23,111 nt of DNA. It comes from Bacteroidota bacterium. Lineage in GTDB: Bacteria > Bacteroidota > Ignavibacteria > SZUA-365. Both the position numbers and the translations under genes were made by a program. The notes under the pieces are model-generated. The model was given only the letters and a program-made list of their open reading frames with translations. It searched no databases and was not told the DNA's origin. Positions 7,436 to 15,033 of the stretch are shown piece after piece (position 1 is the first letter of the stretch; each line of letters starts with the position of its first letter). Where the stretch lies: NCBI GenBank assembly GCA_023432805.1, contig JAEYUG010000083.1:1-23111 (forward strand), in the 5' to 3' direction.

Positions 7436-9673
7436 ATGAAGAACATCCTCAGCATCTCCCTTCTGTTCTGCCTGTTCCTCGCTTCCCACACGCAGCTTGC
7501 GGCACAGGACCGCAAGGGCGGCATCAAGGGATTCGTGTCGGATTCGCTGACGGGGGAGCGGATCACGCTCGCCAACGTCATCGTACAGGCGCACGGCATC
7601 GGTGCGGCATCGGATGTGAACGGATTCTATCTCGTGGGCAATGTGCCGGCAGGGAGGGTGAAGCTGCGCGCGACGATCATCGGCTATGAGACGCAGGAAC
7701 GCGAGGTCGAGGTGCTCGCCGGCAAGATCATCACGGTGAACTTCAAACTGTCGCCCATGGTGCTCGAGATGAACGCGGTCGAGATGACGGCCGAGCGCCG
7801 GGTGCGCTATGACACCGAAATCTCGACGCAGCCGATCGGCGCCGCGGAAATCGAACTCGTACCCGCGACGGTCGAGCGCGATCTGTTCCGCACGATCTCG
7901 ATTCTGCCCGGCGTTGTCAGTACGGCTGATGTATCGAGCCAGTTCTATGTGCGCGGTGGAGGCGGTGATCAGAACCTGATCATCCTCGACGGCATGACGA
8001 TCTACAATCCTTTCCACGCGCTCGGCATCTTTTCGATCTTTGATGCGGATGCAGTCAAGGAGGCGGAGATTCTGAAAGGGGGATTCCCGGCACAGTGGGG
8101 AAACCGTCTGTCGTCGGTGATCAACATCCGCACGCGCGAGGGCAACAAGAATCGGTTCTCGGGCAAGGTGAACATCAGCCAGGTGAGTGGCAAGGCGCTG
8201 CTCGAAGGACCCGCGCCCTGGGATGGCAGCTGGATGGTCGCTGCACGCAAGAGCTTTCTCGATGACGTGCTGCAGAAGTTTGTCAAGCAGCAGACGCCCT
8301 TCGATTTCTATGATGTCATCGCGCGCGTGAATCATGCGACGGGCGACAATGGTCGCATCTCGTTTCACACGCTGTTTACGGGGGATGTTATCCGTCCCAC
8401 GTCGGTGTTCGAACCAGAATACACATGGAGCAATCGCGCGTACGGCATGAGCTGGTTCCAGGTGCTCGAGAACAAGTATCTGCTCGAGACCTCGTTCTCG
8501 ATGAGTTCGTTCAAGGGGGAACTGCGACCCCGGCAGAACACCGAAACCGCTCCGCGCACGTCGCAGATCAGTGATGCCTACTTCAACGGCGCAGTCACGT
8601 ATTTTCAGGAGAACGGCGACATGTACGGGGCCGGCTTCATGTTCCGCCTGCCCGCATTCGAGTACAGCTTCACCAACTCCGCCAACTTCGTGCGCAATGT
8701 CTCCGAGCAGTCGAGCGAAACAGGAATCTGGTTCAAGTACAAGCTCAAGCAGTTCGATCCGTTCTTCATCGAGCTGGGCGTGCGGTCGGACCTCTTCTCG
8801 ATTCTGTCCGCACACAGTTCGGATGCCTTCGATCCACGTCTGTCGATCGGATGGAATTATGACGCCAACCATGCGCTCAAGGTCAGTTATGCGCGTGTGC
8901 ATCAACGCATGCTGACCATCACGAATGAAGACGATGTCGTGTCGCTGTTCGAGACATGGATCCCCATTCCCGACGGCTGGCCCGCTCAGCAGGCCGATCA
9001 CTACATCGCAGGAGTCGAGGGCGACATCGCATTCGTCGCCGGGTTGAGTTACAACGTGCAGGGCTATCTGAAGGAGTTCAAGAACCTGCTCGACTACAAT
9101 CGCGACAAGGTCGATTCCTCCGATCCCGACTTCTCGGCTGCGACGGGACGATCCTGGGGCGTGGAACTGCTGCTCGAAGAGCGTCATCCGGAGTATTACG
9201 GTCTCATCTCCTACACCTACAGCAACACCGAGCGATCGGTCAGCGGACTCACGTATCCTCCCCGTTTCGACCGCCGCCACAGCCTCAACACGATTCTTGG
9301 GTGGAAACCGGCAGGCGGATGGGATTTCAGCGTGCGCTGGGAGTACGGTTCCGGTCTGCCGTTTTCGCAGATCATGGGCTTCTACGACCGCATTGCGTTC
9401 GGCGGACTCTTCGAATCCGGTGGCTATGCCGATGAAAACGGCGAACCCTACACGTTGCTCGGAGAAAAGAACCGGGGCCGACTGCCTTCGTACCATCGCC
9501 TCGATGTCAGCGCAGGCAAGTCGTTCACACTGAATCCCGTCAAGCTGACCATCGAGGCCAGCGTGCTGAACGTCTACGACCGCAACAACATGTTCTACTT
9601 CAACCGCACGACCGGCGAGCGTATCGACATGTTGCCGATACTTCCGACGCTCAACGTCAAGGCGGAATTCTGA
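7436..9673 (+). CDS. TonB-dependent outer-membrane receptor
   Basis: This 745-residue protein begins with a signal peptide (MKNILSISLLFCLFLASH, cleavage near AAQ-D at residues 23-25). A carboxypeptidase-regulatory-like beta domain follows (about 28-105; GFVSDSLTGERITLANV, DVNGFY, IIGYE). The plug domain spans about 125-240, with SILPGVVS, FYVRGGGGDQNLIILDGM, NPFH and LKGGFPAQWG. The rest is a 22-strand-type barrel ending in the aromatic LNVKAEF. The protein imports an unidentified ligand using the proton-motive force delivered by TonB. No SusD-like partner or ligand-specific enzyme flanks it, so the substrate cannot be inferred; a siderophore, vitamin or glycan are all possible. ATG 7436 is chosen because the upstream extension is not signal-like. 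The TonB-ExbBD genes at 11939-13949 could energise it. Confidence 0.9.
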   Translation: MKNILSISLLFCLFLASHTQLAAQDRKGGIKGFVSDSLTGERITLANVIVQAHGIGAASDVNGFYLVGNVPAGRVKLRATIIGYETQEREVEVLAGKIITVNFKLSPMVLEMNAVEMTAERRVRYDTEISTQPIGAAEIELVPATVERDLFRTISILPGVVSTADVSSQFYVRGGGGDQNLIILDGMTIYNPFHALGIFSIFDADAVKEAEILKGGFPAQWGNRLSSVINIRTREGNKNRFSGKVNISQVSGKALLEGPAPWDGSWMVAARKSFLDDVLQKFVKQQTPFDFYDVIARVNHATGDNGRISFHTLFTGDVIRPTSVFEPEYTWSNRAYGMSWFQVLENKYLLETSFSMSSFKGELRPRQNTETAPRTSQISDAYFNGAVTYFQENGDMYGAGFMFRLPAFEYSFTNSANFVRNVSEQSSETGIWFKYKLKQFDPFFIELGVRSDLFSILSAHSSDAFDPRLSIGWNYDANHALKVSYARVHQRMLTITNEDDVVSLFETWIPIPDGWPAQQADHYIAGVEGDIAFVAGLSYNVQGYLKEFKNLLDYNRDKVDSSDPDFSAATGRSWGVELLLEERHPEYYGLISYTYSNTERSVSGLTYPPRFDRRHSLNTILGWKPAGGWDFSVRWEYGSGLPFSQIMGFYDRIAFGGLFESGGYADENGEPYTLLGEKNRGRLPSYHRLDVSAGKSFTLNPVKLTIEASVLNVYDRNNMFYFNRTTGERIDMLPILPTLNVKAEF

Positions 9674-9697
9674 GAACGGGATCTGCACAGTCGCATC

Positions 9698-11110
9698 ATG
9701 GGGCCTCCGCGCCGTAACGACGTCCTCATCCCGCTGCTCTACGTCTCAGGGGATCTTGCAGCGCTCGTCGGTGCCTTCACCTCCGCGTATGCGCTCAGAT
9801 TCTCCGCTCCCTTCAGCAGCATCGTCGAAGTCACCAAGGGACTCCCTCCGCTCGAAGCCTATCTGATCGGAGCCCTCGTGGTTGCCCCGTTCTGGCTGCT
9901 CATGTTCAATGCACGCCATGCCTACCGCGCACGGCGGCAGACTGATTTCAGCAGCGAGTTCTTCATGGTGCTGCGTGTGGCGAGCATCGGCATGCTCGTG
10001 GTCATGAGTCTCGCCTTTCTCTACAGGGAGTTCAGCTATTCGCGTGTCGTGTTCGCCTTCATCTGGCTCTTCGCGCTGATCTACATGTTCACGCTTCGCG
10101 CGCTGGTGCTCACCTATGAAAAACATCTCTACCGCAAGGGAAGAGAGCTGCGCAACGTGCTGCTCGCCGGTGCGAACGCACTCGCACAACACATGGCCGT
10201 GCACATCGCGTATGCCCCGGCGCTCGGCTACCGTCTCGCAGGGTACGTCAGCGATGGTGACGGACGCATAGAAAGCCATGACACGCCACGTCTCGGGGGA
10301 TATGAACATGTGGCGGATATCGTTCAGCAGCACAAAATCGAGACCATCATCGTCTGCATCGGTGCCGGAGAACACGGCACGGTACAGGCGCTGATCAACT
10401 CGCTCGAAGGTCGCAGCGTGCAGATCCTTCTCCAGCCCGAGATCATCGGCATCACGCCCACACGCCTTCGGGTGCAGGAACTGCTCGGCATCCCGTTTCT
10501 CGGTGTGAAAGACATCCCCATGACAACGTGGGGACGCATCGCCAAGCGTACATTCGATATCGTGCTCAGTGGCCTCGCACTGCTTCTCTTCGCTCCCTTC
10601 GGCGTGCTGATCGCCCTGGCGATCCTTTTCGAATCCGGACGGCCGGTCTTCTACCGGCAGATTCGTGTGGGACTCGACGGCCGCCAGTTCGACCTTTTGA
10701 AGTTCCGCACCATGCGCAATGATGCCGAGCGTGACACGGGTCCGACGTGGACCCGCAAGGGCGACACGCGCGTCACGCGCATCGGCCGCATCCTGCGCCG
10801 CCTCTCCATCGATGAAATGCCGCAGCTCATCAATATCCTCAGGGGCGAGATGAGCATCGTCGGTCCCCGCCCCGAGCGACCGGAATTCGTCGCACAGTTT
10901 CTCGACTACGTTCCCCGATACGGCGACCGGCATCGCCTCAAGACCGGTCTAACCGGATGGGCGCAGGTCAACGGACTCCGTGGCGAGGTGCCGATCGTCG
11001 AACGCACCAAGTACGATCTCTACTACATCGAGAACTGGAGCATCCACCTCGATGTCCGCATCATCTTCAAAACCATCCGGGCAATCCTGTTCGGCAAGGA
11101 CGCATACTGA
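9698..11110 (+). CDS. Polyprenyl-phosphate sugar-1-phosphate transferase (WcaJ/WbaP-type)
   Basis: This 470-residue inner-membrane enzyme transfers hexose-1-phosphate from a nucleotide sugar to undecaprenyl phosphate, the first step of exopolysaccharide or capsule repeat assembly. Four to five hydrophobic helices occupy residues 8-145. A Rossmann-like CoA-binding-type domain follows (about 148-265; VLLAGAN, DTPRLGGYEHVADI). The bacterial sugar transferase domain (about 280-470) has KRTFDIVLSGLALLL (the reentrant helix), VFYRQIRVGLDGRQF, LLKFRTM, SIDEMPQLINILRGEMSIVGPRPERPEF and LTGWAQVNG. The SIDEMP Asp/Glu pair is the expected catalytic site. It starts 24 bases after the receptor stop and runs into a small membrane-protein gene one base after its own stop. 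No other glycosyltransferases are in the window, so the polymer is unknown. Confidence 0.92.
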   Translation: MGPPRRNDVLIPLLYVSGDLAALVGAFTSAYALRFSAPFSSIVEVTKGLPPLEAYLIGALVVAPFWLLMFNARHAYRARRQTDFSSEFFMVLRVASIGMLVVMSLAFLYREFSYSRVVFAFIWLFALIYMFTLRALVLTYEKHLYRKGRELRNVLLAGANALAQHMAVHIAYAPALGYRLAGYVSDGDGRIESHDTPRLGGYEHVADIVQQHKIETIIVCIGAGEHGTVQALINSLEGRSVQILLQPEIIGITPTRLRVQELLGIPFLGVKDIPMTTWGRIAKRTFDIVLSGLALLLFAPFGVLIALAILFESGRPVFYRQIRVGLDGRQFDLLKFRTMRNDAERDTGPTWTRKGDTRVTRIGRILRRLSIDEMPQLINILRGEMSIVGPRPERPEFVAQFLDYVPRYGDRHRLKTGLTGWAQVNGLRGEVPIVERTKYDLYYIENWSIHLDVRIIFKTIRAILFGKDAY

Positions 11111-11111
11111 C

Positions 11112-11405
11112 ATGATCGCAATCTTCATCTTCTCCATCCACATCATCGGTGCCACGTACGCCTTCAGCAAGAGCTACTGCGACCACAAGTTGGCAGATGC
11201 CTTCATGACCCTGGCCTTCGTGGCCATCATCTTTTCGGTGGGGTGGACCATCGCGGGTTTCATCGTGAACTTCTTCGTTCCGGACGGGGGATTCGGGATC
11301 TGGTTTGACAGCGACACGATCTCCCTGACCATTGTTACTCTGCTCGAAGCCGTGCTGTACGGCACCTACTTCCGCACCGAACAACGCAAGAGCGTCGCCG
11401 CCTGA
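11112..11405 (+). CDS. Small three-helix membrane protein of unknown function
   Basis: This 97-residue protein begins at ATG 11112, one base after the transferase stop, which implies translational coupling. Three hydrophobic segments are seen: residues 1-18 (IAIFIFSIHIIGATYAF), about 32-58 and about 69-88, with a Gly/Asp-rich loop VPDGGFGIWFDSD between the second and third. The tail RTEQRKSVAA is basic and probably cytoplasmic. I do not recognise the family. Its position suggests an accessory to the sugar-phosphate transferase or a gene in the trxA transcript. No signal peptide cleavage site or catalytic motif is visible. Confidence 0.7.
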   Translation: MIAIFIFSIHIIGATYAFSKSYCDHKLADAFMTLAFVAIIFSVGWTIAGFIVNFFVPDGGFGIWFDSDTISLTIVTLLEAVLYGTYFRTEQRKSVAA

Positions 11406-11478
11406 ATCCATTTCCCTCGCTGCTGCATCCCATGGGCATGAAGAATTTCACAGCCTGACACCCAACGGAGCGCATCCC

Positions 11479-11847
11479 ATGGAACACCTCACAAAAGCCG
11501 CATTCCTCGAAAAAGTGTTCGACTACGAGAAGAACACCGAGTGGACATTCAACGGCGAACTCCCTTGCATCATCGACTTCTACGCCGACTGGTGCGCCCC
11601 CTGCCGCATGGTCGCCCCCGTGCTCGACGAACTGTCGAAGGAATACGCCGGCAAGATCAACATCTACAAGATCGACACCGAAGCCGAGCAGGAACTCGCT
11701 TCCATCTTCGGTATCCGCAGCATCCCGTCCATCCTCTTCGTTCCGAAGGAAGGCAAGCCGCAGATGGCCATGGGCGCCCTGCCCAAGGAGTCGTTCGTCG
11801 AGGCCATCGATACCGTGCTTCTGGCACCGGCACTGTCGGCGAACTGA
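11479..11847 (+). CDS. trxA: Thioredoxin with CAPC active site
   Basis: This 122-residue thioredoxin has DFYADWCAPCRMVAPVLDEL with redox cysteines C39 and C42 and the cis-proline in IRSIPSILF (P83). The N-terminus, with DYEKNTEW and a GELPCIIDFYA approach to the active site, is longer than E. coli TrxA and typical of Bacteroidota thioredoxins. No signal peptide is present, so the protein should be cytoplasmic. The canonical CGPC is replaced by CAPC, and there is a third Cys at C30. An SD (GGAG, 11467-11470) lies 8 bases before ATG 11479, which excludes the longer upstream reading. The gene follows the small membrane protein by 73 bases and ends before two hairpins. A general disulfide reductase is most likely; CAPC may shift its redox potential. 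Confidence 0.92.
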   Translation: MEHLTKAAFLEKVFDYEKNTEWTFNGELPCIIDFYADWCAPCRMVAPVLDELSKEYAGKINIYKIDTEAEQELASIFGIRSIPSILFVPKEGKPQMAMGALPKESFVEAIDTVLLAPALSAN

Positions 11848-11854
11848 AATGACA

Positions 11855-11872
11855 GCGGACCCGAAGGTCCGC
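11855..11872 (+). terminator. Hairpin downstream of trxA
   Basis: A perfect 7-bp stem (gcggacc / ggtccgc) with a CGAA loop lies 7 bases after the trxA stop. No T tract follows, so it may stabilise the mRNA 3' end or pause polymerase ahead of the stronger hairpin at 11910. Confidence 0.45.
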
Positions 11873-11909
11873 ATTGAATGTGTCCGAGGAGTGATGGCCC
11901 GGACAGAGG

Positions 11910-11936
11910 GGGGCGCCTGCATGCAGGCGTCCCTTT
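11910..11936 (+). terminator. Rho-independent terminator of trxA
   Basis: The left arm ggggcgcctgc (11910-11920) pairs with gcaggcgtccc (11923-11933), with one G-U pair and a tight central loop. It is followed by tttcgttattt. This is a strong GC stem with a T-rich tail just before the convergent tonB stop (11939). Confidence 0.7.
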
Positions 11937-11938
11937 CG

Positions 11939-12814
11939 TTATTTGAGCTTGAACACGAACGTCGCGATGCCCTGTTGATCCTGCTGTTCGACCGACGAGG
12001 GCAGCGCGTTGAACTTCCACCCACGCATTGCGGCGAGGGCGGCCTGTTCGAAGAGCGGCTCTCCCTTCTGCATGAGCGTCAGACCGGTGACGGTGCCGTT
12101 GGCCTTGACGGTGAAACGTACCTTGATCGTCGCCTCGCGTGTTGCACCTGGAGGGAAGGAGGGAAGGGATCCTGCGATGCGCGACCGCGCCACCCCCGTC
12201 CCCCAGTCGATGTTGGCCGATGAGGTCGGTGTGCCGCTCAGCTGTCCCCCATCGGAAGCCGTGCGCGACGCTACACCCGTACCTGGTTGATCACGCTGGG
12301 CCGATGTCGCACCGGGCGCCTGCGCCTCTCGGCGATCGCCACGGGATTCGAATCCCGTGGTGCGACCCGTGCTGGCATCAGCCTTTCCGGTTCCTGGCTC
12401 GGTGAGCACCACCTGCTCCCGCGACCGCAACTGCGGAGGGGGAAGAGGCTGATCGCTCCCCCGTGCCTGCTGTGTGGCAGTCGACTGCGTGGCACTCTGC
12501 TGCTGCGTGGCCGTGCGCGCCGGACGTCGAGCATCCGTGCGCGGCTGCGGTGTCGCCGCGGCTCGCTCGTTCGCGGTTGTACGTGCGACACGCGAAGGAG
12601 CGGGCGCCTGGCTCGCGATCCGGGGTGCCGGTTGGGGCACGATCTCGGGAGCGGGTACCGCGTCCTCAACGGGTGCCGCGAACACGATGTCGATGGCCTG
12701 CGGCAACTGCATGATGTCGGGAAACGCATGCCAGTACCACGCGATCAGCAGCAGCAGCAGATGCGCGCTGATCGAGATCGTCCAACTGCGGAGATCATCA
12801 CGCGGCGCTGTCAT
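11939..12814 (-). CDS. tonB: Energy transducer TonB
   Basis: This 291-residue protein has the TonB layout. A short cytoplasmic N-terminus and one hydrophobic anchor (about 11-28, WTISISAHLLLLLIAWYW) with the SISAH-type His motif are followed by a long Pro/Gln/Ala-rich periplasmic linker (about 50-210; QPAP, TATQQQSATQSTATQQ). A C-terminal TonB domain ends it (about 225-291; TIKVRFTVKANGTVTGLTLM, AALAAMRGWKFNAL). It transmits proton-motive force from ExbB-ExbD to outer-membrane partners. The start overlaps the exbD stop by 4 bases (ATGA). It is the last gene of the seven-gene minus operon. The cognate partner may be the plug-less barrel in the same operon or the receptor at 7436. A 22-bp perfect palindrome lies within the linker-coding region. 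Confidence 0.88.
   Translation of the reverse strand: MTAPRDDLRSWTISISAHLLLLLIAWYWHAFPDIMQLPQAIDIVFAAPVEDAVPAPEIVPQPAPRIASQAPAPSRVARTTANERAAATPQPRTDARRPARTATQQQSATQSTATQQARGSDQPLPPPQLRSREQVVLTEPGTGKADASTGRTTGFESRGDRREAQAPGATSAQRDQPGTGVASRTASDGGQLSGTPTSSANIDWGTGVARSRIAGSLPSFPPGATREATIKVRFTVKANGTVTGLTLMQKGEPLFEQAALAAMRGWKFNALPSSVEQQDQQGIATFVFKLK
12339..12360. repeat. 22-bp perfect palindrome inside tonB
   Basis: Bases 12339-12349 (ccacgggattc) are followed by their exact reverse complement through 12360. It encodes TTGFESRG in the disordered TonB linker. It could be a protein-binding site or a chance symmetry. It recalls a tRNA T-arm but no tRNA surrounds it. Confidence 0.6.
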
Positions 12815-13227
12815 TTTCCATCATCCTGCGGGAATGTCGAGATGAAAAAGCGTGTGGCACCGGCGCCCTTAGCCGCGTCCATCACGAGCACGGCACGCTC
12901 CAGCGGCACATCGCGGTCGCTCGACAGCACGACCGTCTGCGCGGCAGGATCCGTCACCAGTGTCTTGATCGTCGCTGCGACAGCGTCTGCAGCGACCGGT
13001 GCATCGTTGATGAGAATCTCCCCTTCGCTCGTGAGCACGACACGAATCGTCGAACGCTCGGCAGGTGTGCCATGCATGGCCTCGGGAAGATTGACCTTGA
13101 GCCCCTCGGTTGCGATGAACGACGAGGTCAGCAGAAAGAAGATGAGCAGCAGCAGCACGATGTCGGTGAGCGACGAGTAGCTGAACACCGTCAGCGGCTT
13201 GAGCGACGTGCCGAGCGAGAGTTTCAT
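12811..13227 (-). CDS. exbD: ExbD/TolR-family biopolymer transport protein
   Basis: This 138-residue protein is a standard-length ExbD. One membrane helix (about 21-38, TDIVLLLLIFFLLTSSFI) carries D22, the conserved proton-coupling Asp (D25 in E. coli ExbD). A periplasmic domain follows, with the LPEA motif, VVLTSEGEILIND and a C-terminal VVLSSDRDVPLERAVLVMDAAKGAGATRFFI pattern typical of the family. It forms the ion-driven motor with ExbB and TonB. Its start overlaps the exbB stop (ATGA, 13224-13227) and its stop overlaps the tonB start. A partial SD (AGGA) precedes it. A Tol-type TolR role is the alternative, since TolB, Pal and YbgC genes are not in view, but the adjacent tonB favours ExbD. 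Confidence 0.92.
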   Translation of the reverse strand: MKLSLGTSLKPLTVFSYSSLTDIVLLLLIFFLLTSSFIATEGLKVNLPEAMHGTPAERSTIRVVLTSEGEILINDAPVAADAVAATIKTLVTDPAAQTVVLSSDRDVPLERAVLVMDAAKGAGATRFFISTFPQDDGK

Positions 13228-13949
13228 GTGTGCGCGTCCTGTGCTGCACCCGCACTGCCTGACGCCGGTGCCGGCACGGTCCCGCCCGCCTGCTGCCGTG
13301 CAAGCTGTGCGCGGCGCGCCTGCATCGCGGCCTTGCGCTGCTGCGCGAGCGCGATGTCGAGAAAGTCATTGCAACTCGCCTCCGTGTCGAACACGAAATG
13401 ACTGATGCGCGTGGTGAAGTAGTTGTAGATGAAGTAGGCCGGGATGCCGACGAACAGACCGAACGCAGTGGTCAGCAGCGCCTCCCAGATGCCACCGGCG
13501 AGCAATGTGGGATTGACCACACCCTGGTTCACCTCGATCACGCGGAACGCCCCGATCATGCCCGTCACCGTCCCGAGAAATCCAAGAAGGGGAGCGATGC
13601 CTGCCACCGAGGCGAGCAGCGCAAGTCCGCGCTCGAGCTTGTAGATCTCACCCTTGGCAGCACTCTCGATTGCGTCCTTCACATCCTGGTGCGTGTCGTT
13701 CATCTTCAGAAGACCTGCACGAAGAATCACCGCGAGCGGCGCGCTCTGTTCCGAACACAAGGCCAGCGCGGCCGATACATCCCCCCGCTCGAGAATGCTG
13801 CGAATCTGCAGCACGAATTTTCCGCCGTCGACCTTCGCACGCGACAGCGTGATGATCTTCTGCACGATGATGGTGAGTCCGAGGATCGAACATGCGAGGA
13901 TGAACCACATGAGGATGCCTCCTCGCAGGAACAGATCAAACAGCGTCAT
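13224..13949 (-). CDS. exbB: ExbB/TolQ-family proton channel protein
   Basis: This 241-residue protein has three membrane helices (about 11-33, 115-137 and 155-177). The conserved MotA/TolQ/ExbB block reads LASVAGIAPLLGFLGTVTGMIGAF and WEALLTTAFGLFVGIPAY, with channel-lining threonines near T127 and T160/T161. Together with ExbD it converts proton flow to mechanical work on TonB. AGGAGA lies a few bases before ATG 13947-13949, so this start is preferred over the longer open frame. It overlaps the upstream HU-like membrane protein by 14 bases and exbD by 4. The C-terminal tail (about 205-241) is longer than usual, basic then Ala/Gly/Pro-rich (QRKAAMQARRAQLARQQ), and could contact a cytoplasmic partner. 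Confidence 0.92.
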   Translation of the reverse strand: MTLFDLFLRGGILMWFILACSILGLTIIVQKIITLSRAKVDGGKFVLQIRSILERGDVSAALALCSEQSAPLAVILRAGLLKMNDTHQDVKDAIESAAKGEIYKLERGLALLASVAGIAPLLGFLGTVTGMIGAFRVIEVNQGVVNPTLLAGGIWEALLTTAFGLFVGIPAYFIYNYFTTRISHFVFDTEASCNDFLDIALAQQRKAAMQARRAQLARQQAGGTVPAPASGSAGAAQDAHT

Positions 13950-15033
13950 TGCCGTCTCCTGATAACTGGGTGATGGGGGAGTGCCACTGGTCCGGGAGCA
14001 TCGCATCGAGCGATCCGCCGGCGTAGAGCATGTACAGCACGATCGCCACGACAAGCACCGTCAGCACGATCACTATGATACGCGTCGCGCGCCCGCTGCG
14101 TTTCGCATCGGGAGGGTGAAAAAGCTGCTCCCTGTTCTTCCTGAATTCCCTGCTCTCCATGTCCTCGCTCGTGATGACCTCGGTCGAGGGCTGAAGTTCC
14201 TCCTCGCTGGCGGGACCAAGGGAATCCAGCGCGTCGATCACAGGCATGGCCACCGGCAGGGCAGCGACATCCGGCAGCATCGTCGGCTGTACCGGCGATG
14301 CATCGTCGTCCAGCAGGCTGTCGGGCAGCGCGCCCGTACGGATGTCCTCGTCCAGCCTCAGATCAAGCCCAGACAGATCCTGCTCGCGCGGAACCACGCC
14401 GAGCAGCATGTCGGGTACCGCCATGTCGGGATCCACATCATGCAGCTCGGGCGGCGGCATCGGATGAAGGTCCAGTACCGTTTCCATCCGTTCCCCTTCG
14501 GCATGCTGCTGCGCCAACGCGCGCCGCACCGCACCGGAAATGAACAGCCGATCCGCATCCGAGTCGGGAATCGGTGCGTCGTGTGCGCGCAGTGTGGAAT
14601 CGGTCAGCACCATGTCGGGCAGGGGAAGGATCTCCCGGCGAGCCGGGGATTCGGTCGCGGCTGCAGCATGAGGCACTGCGAACTCGACCGGTCCGTACGG
14701 ATCCTCAGCCTGCGGCATGCCCGGTCCCTCGTTCGGGTCATGCAGATGCACATCCGGTACATCATGGCGGTCGAAGGATTCACGCGCCGCCGACAGATCC
14801 TCTGCGGTCATCGTGCGCAATTCGTCCGGAAGCTCGGTGTAGGCGACAATGTATGTACCGGAAGGGGTCCCCGCCAGATGCCACTCTCCAATTCCGGGCA
14901 TGCGGAGCAGACGCCCCTCGCGGATGGCTGCACGTGCGACGGTCAGATAGGCATCGAGCGCGCGCGCGCACGCATCCGCAGGTTGACCGGATCGCCGTGC
15001 GATGGCTTCGAGCAGGTCGAGATGCAGCGTCAT
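13936..15033 (-). CDS. HU-fold protein with C-terminal membrane anchor
   Basis: This 365-residue protein has three parts. Residues 1-66 read as an HU/IHF-like fold: LLEAIARRSGQPAD, a second helix LDAYLTVARAAIREG, then RLLRMPGIGEWHL, equivalent to the gfGxF strand of HU. The DNA-clasping beta arm is replaced by a six-residue turn (AGTPSG). Residues about 70-310 are acidic, Pro/Asp/Met-rich and probably disordered, with recurring LPD, PDM and DLHP bits. Residues about 318-337 (IIVIVLTVLVVAIVLYMLYA) form one membrane helix after a basic KRSGRATR, leaving about 28 residues outside. The predicted topology is a cytoplasmic HU domain tethered to the inner membrane. It overlaps the 72-residue HU gene (ATGA) and exbB (14 bases). 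It recalls Bacteroidota HU-CCDC81/SPOR proteins but no SPOR domain is seen. Function is unknown. Confidence 0.75.
   Translation of the reverse strand: MTLHLDLLEAIARRSGQPADACARALDAYLTVARAAIREGRLLRMPGIGEWHLAGTPSGTYIVAYTELPDELRTMTAEDLSAARESFDRHDVPDVHLHDPNEGPGMPQAEDPYGPVEFAVPHAAAATESPARREILPLPDMVLTDSTLRAHDAPIPDSDADRLFISGAVRRALAQQHAEGERMETVLDLHPMPPPELHDVDPDMAVPDMLLGVVPREQDLSGLDLRLDEDIRTGALPDSLLDDDASPVQPTMLPDVAALPVAMPVIDALDSLGPASEEELQPSTEVITSEDMESREFRKNREQLFHPPDAKRSGRATRIIVIVLTVLVVAIVLYMLYAGGSLDAMLPDQWHSPITQLSGDGNDAV

Noticed and set aside
7403..9688. A 761-codon open frame antisense to the TonB-dependent receptor
   Set aside because: It mirrors the receptor almost exactly, has Arg/His/Asp-rich composition without domains, and arises from codon bias in high-GC DNA.
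12339..12360. Possible tRNA T-arm or attachment site (attcgaatccc)
   Set aside because: No acceptor, D or anticodon arms fit around it on either strand, the G53-C61 pair is not formed, and it lies inside tonB.
11939..13949. A Tol-Pal system (TolQ-TolR-TolA) rather than ExbB-ExbD-TonB
   Set aside because: No tolB, pal or ybgC is present and the last gene has a TonB-type C-terminal domain, though TolQR and ExbBD are close relatives.
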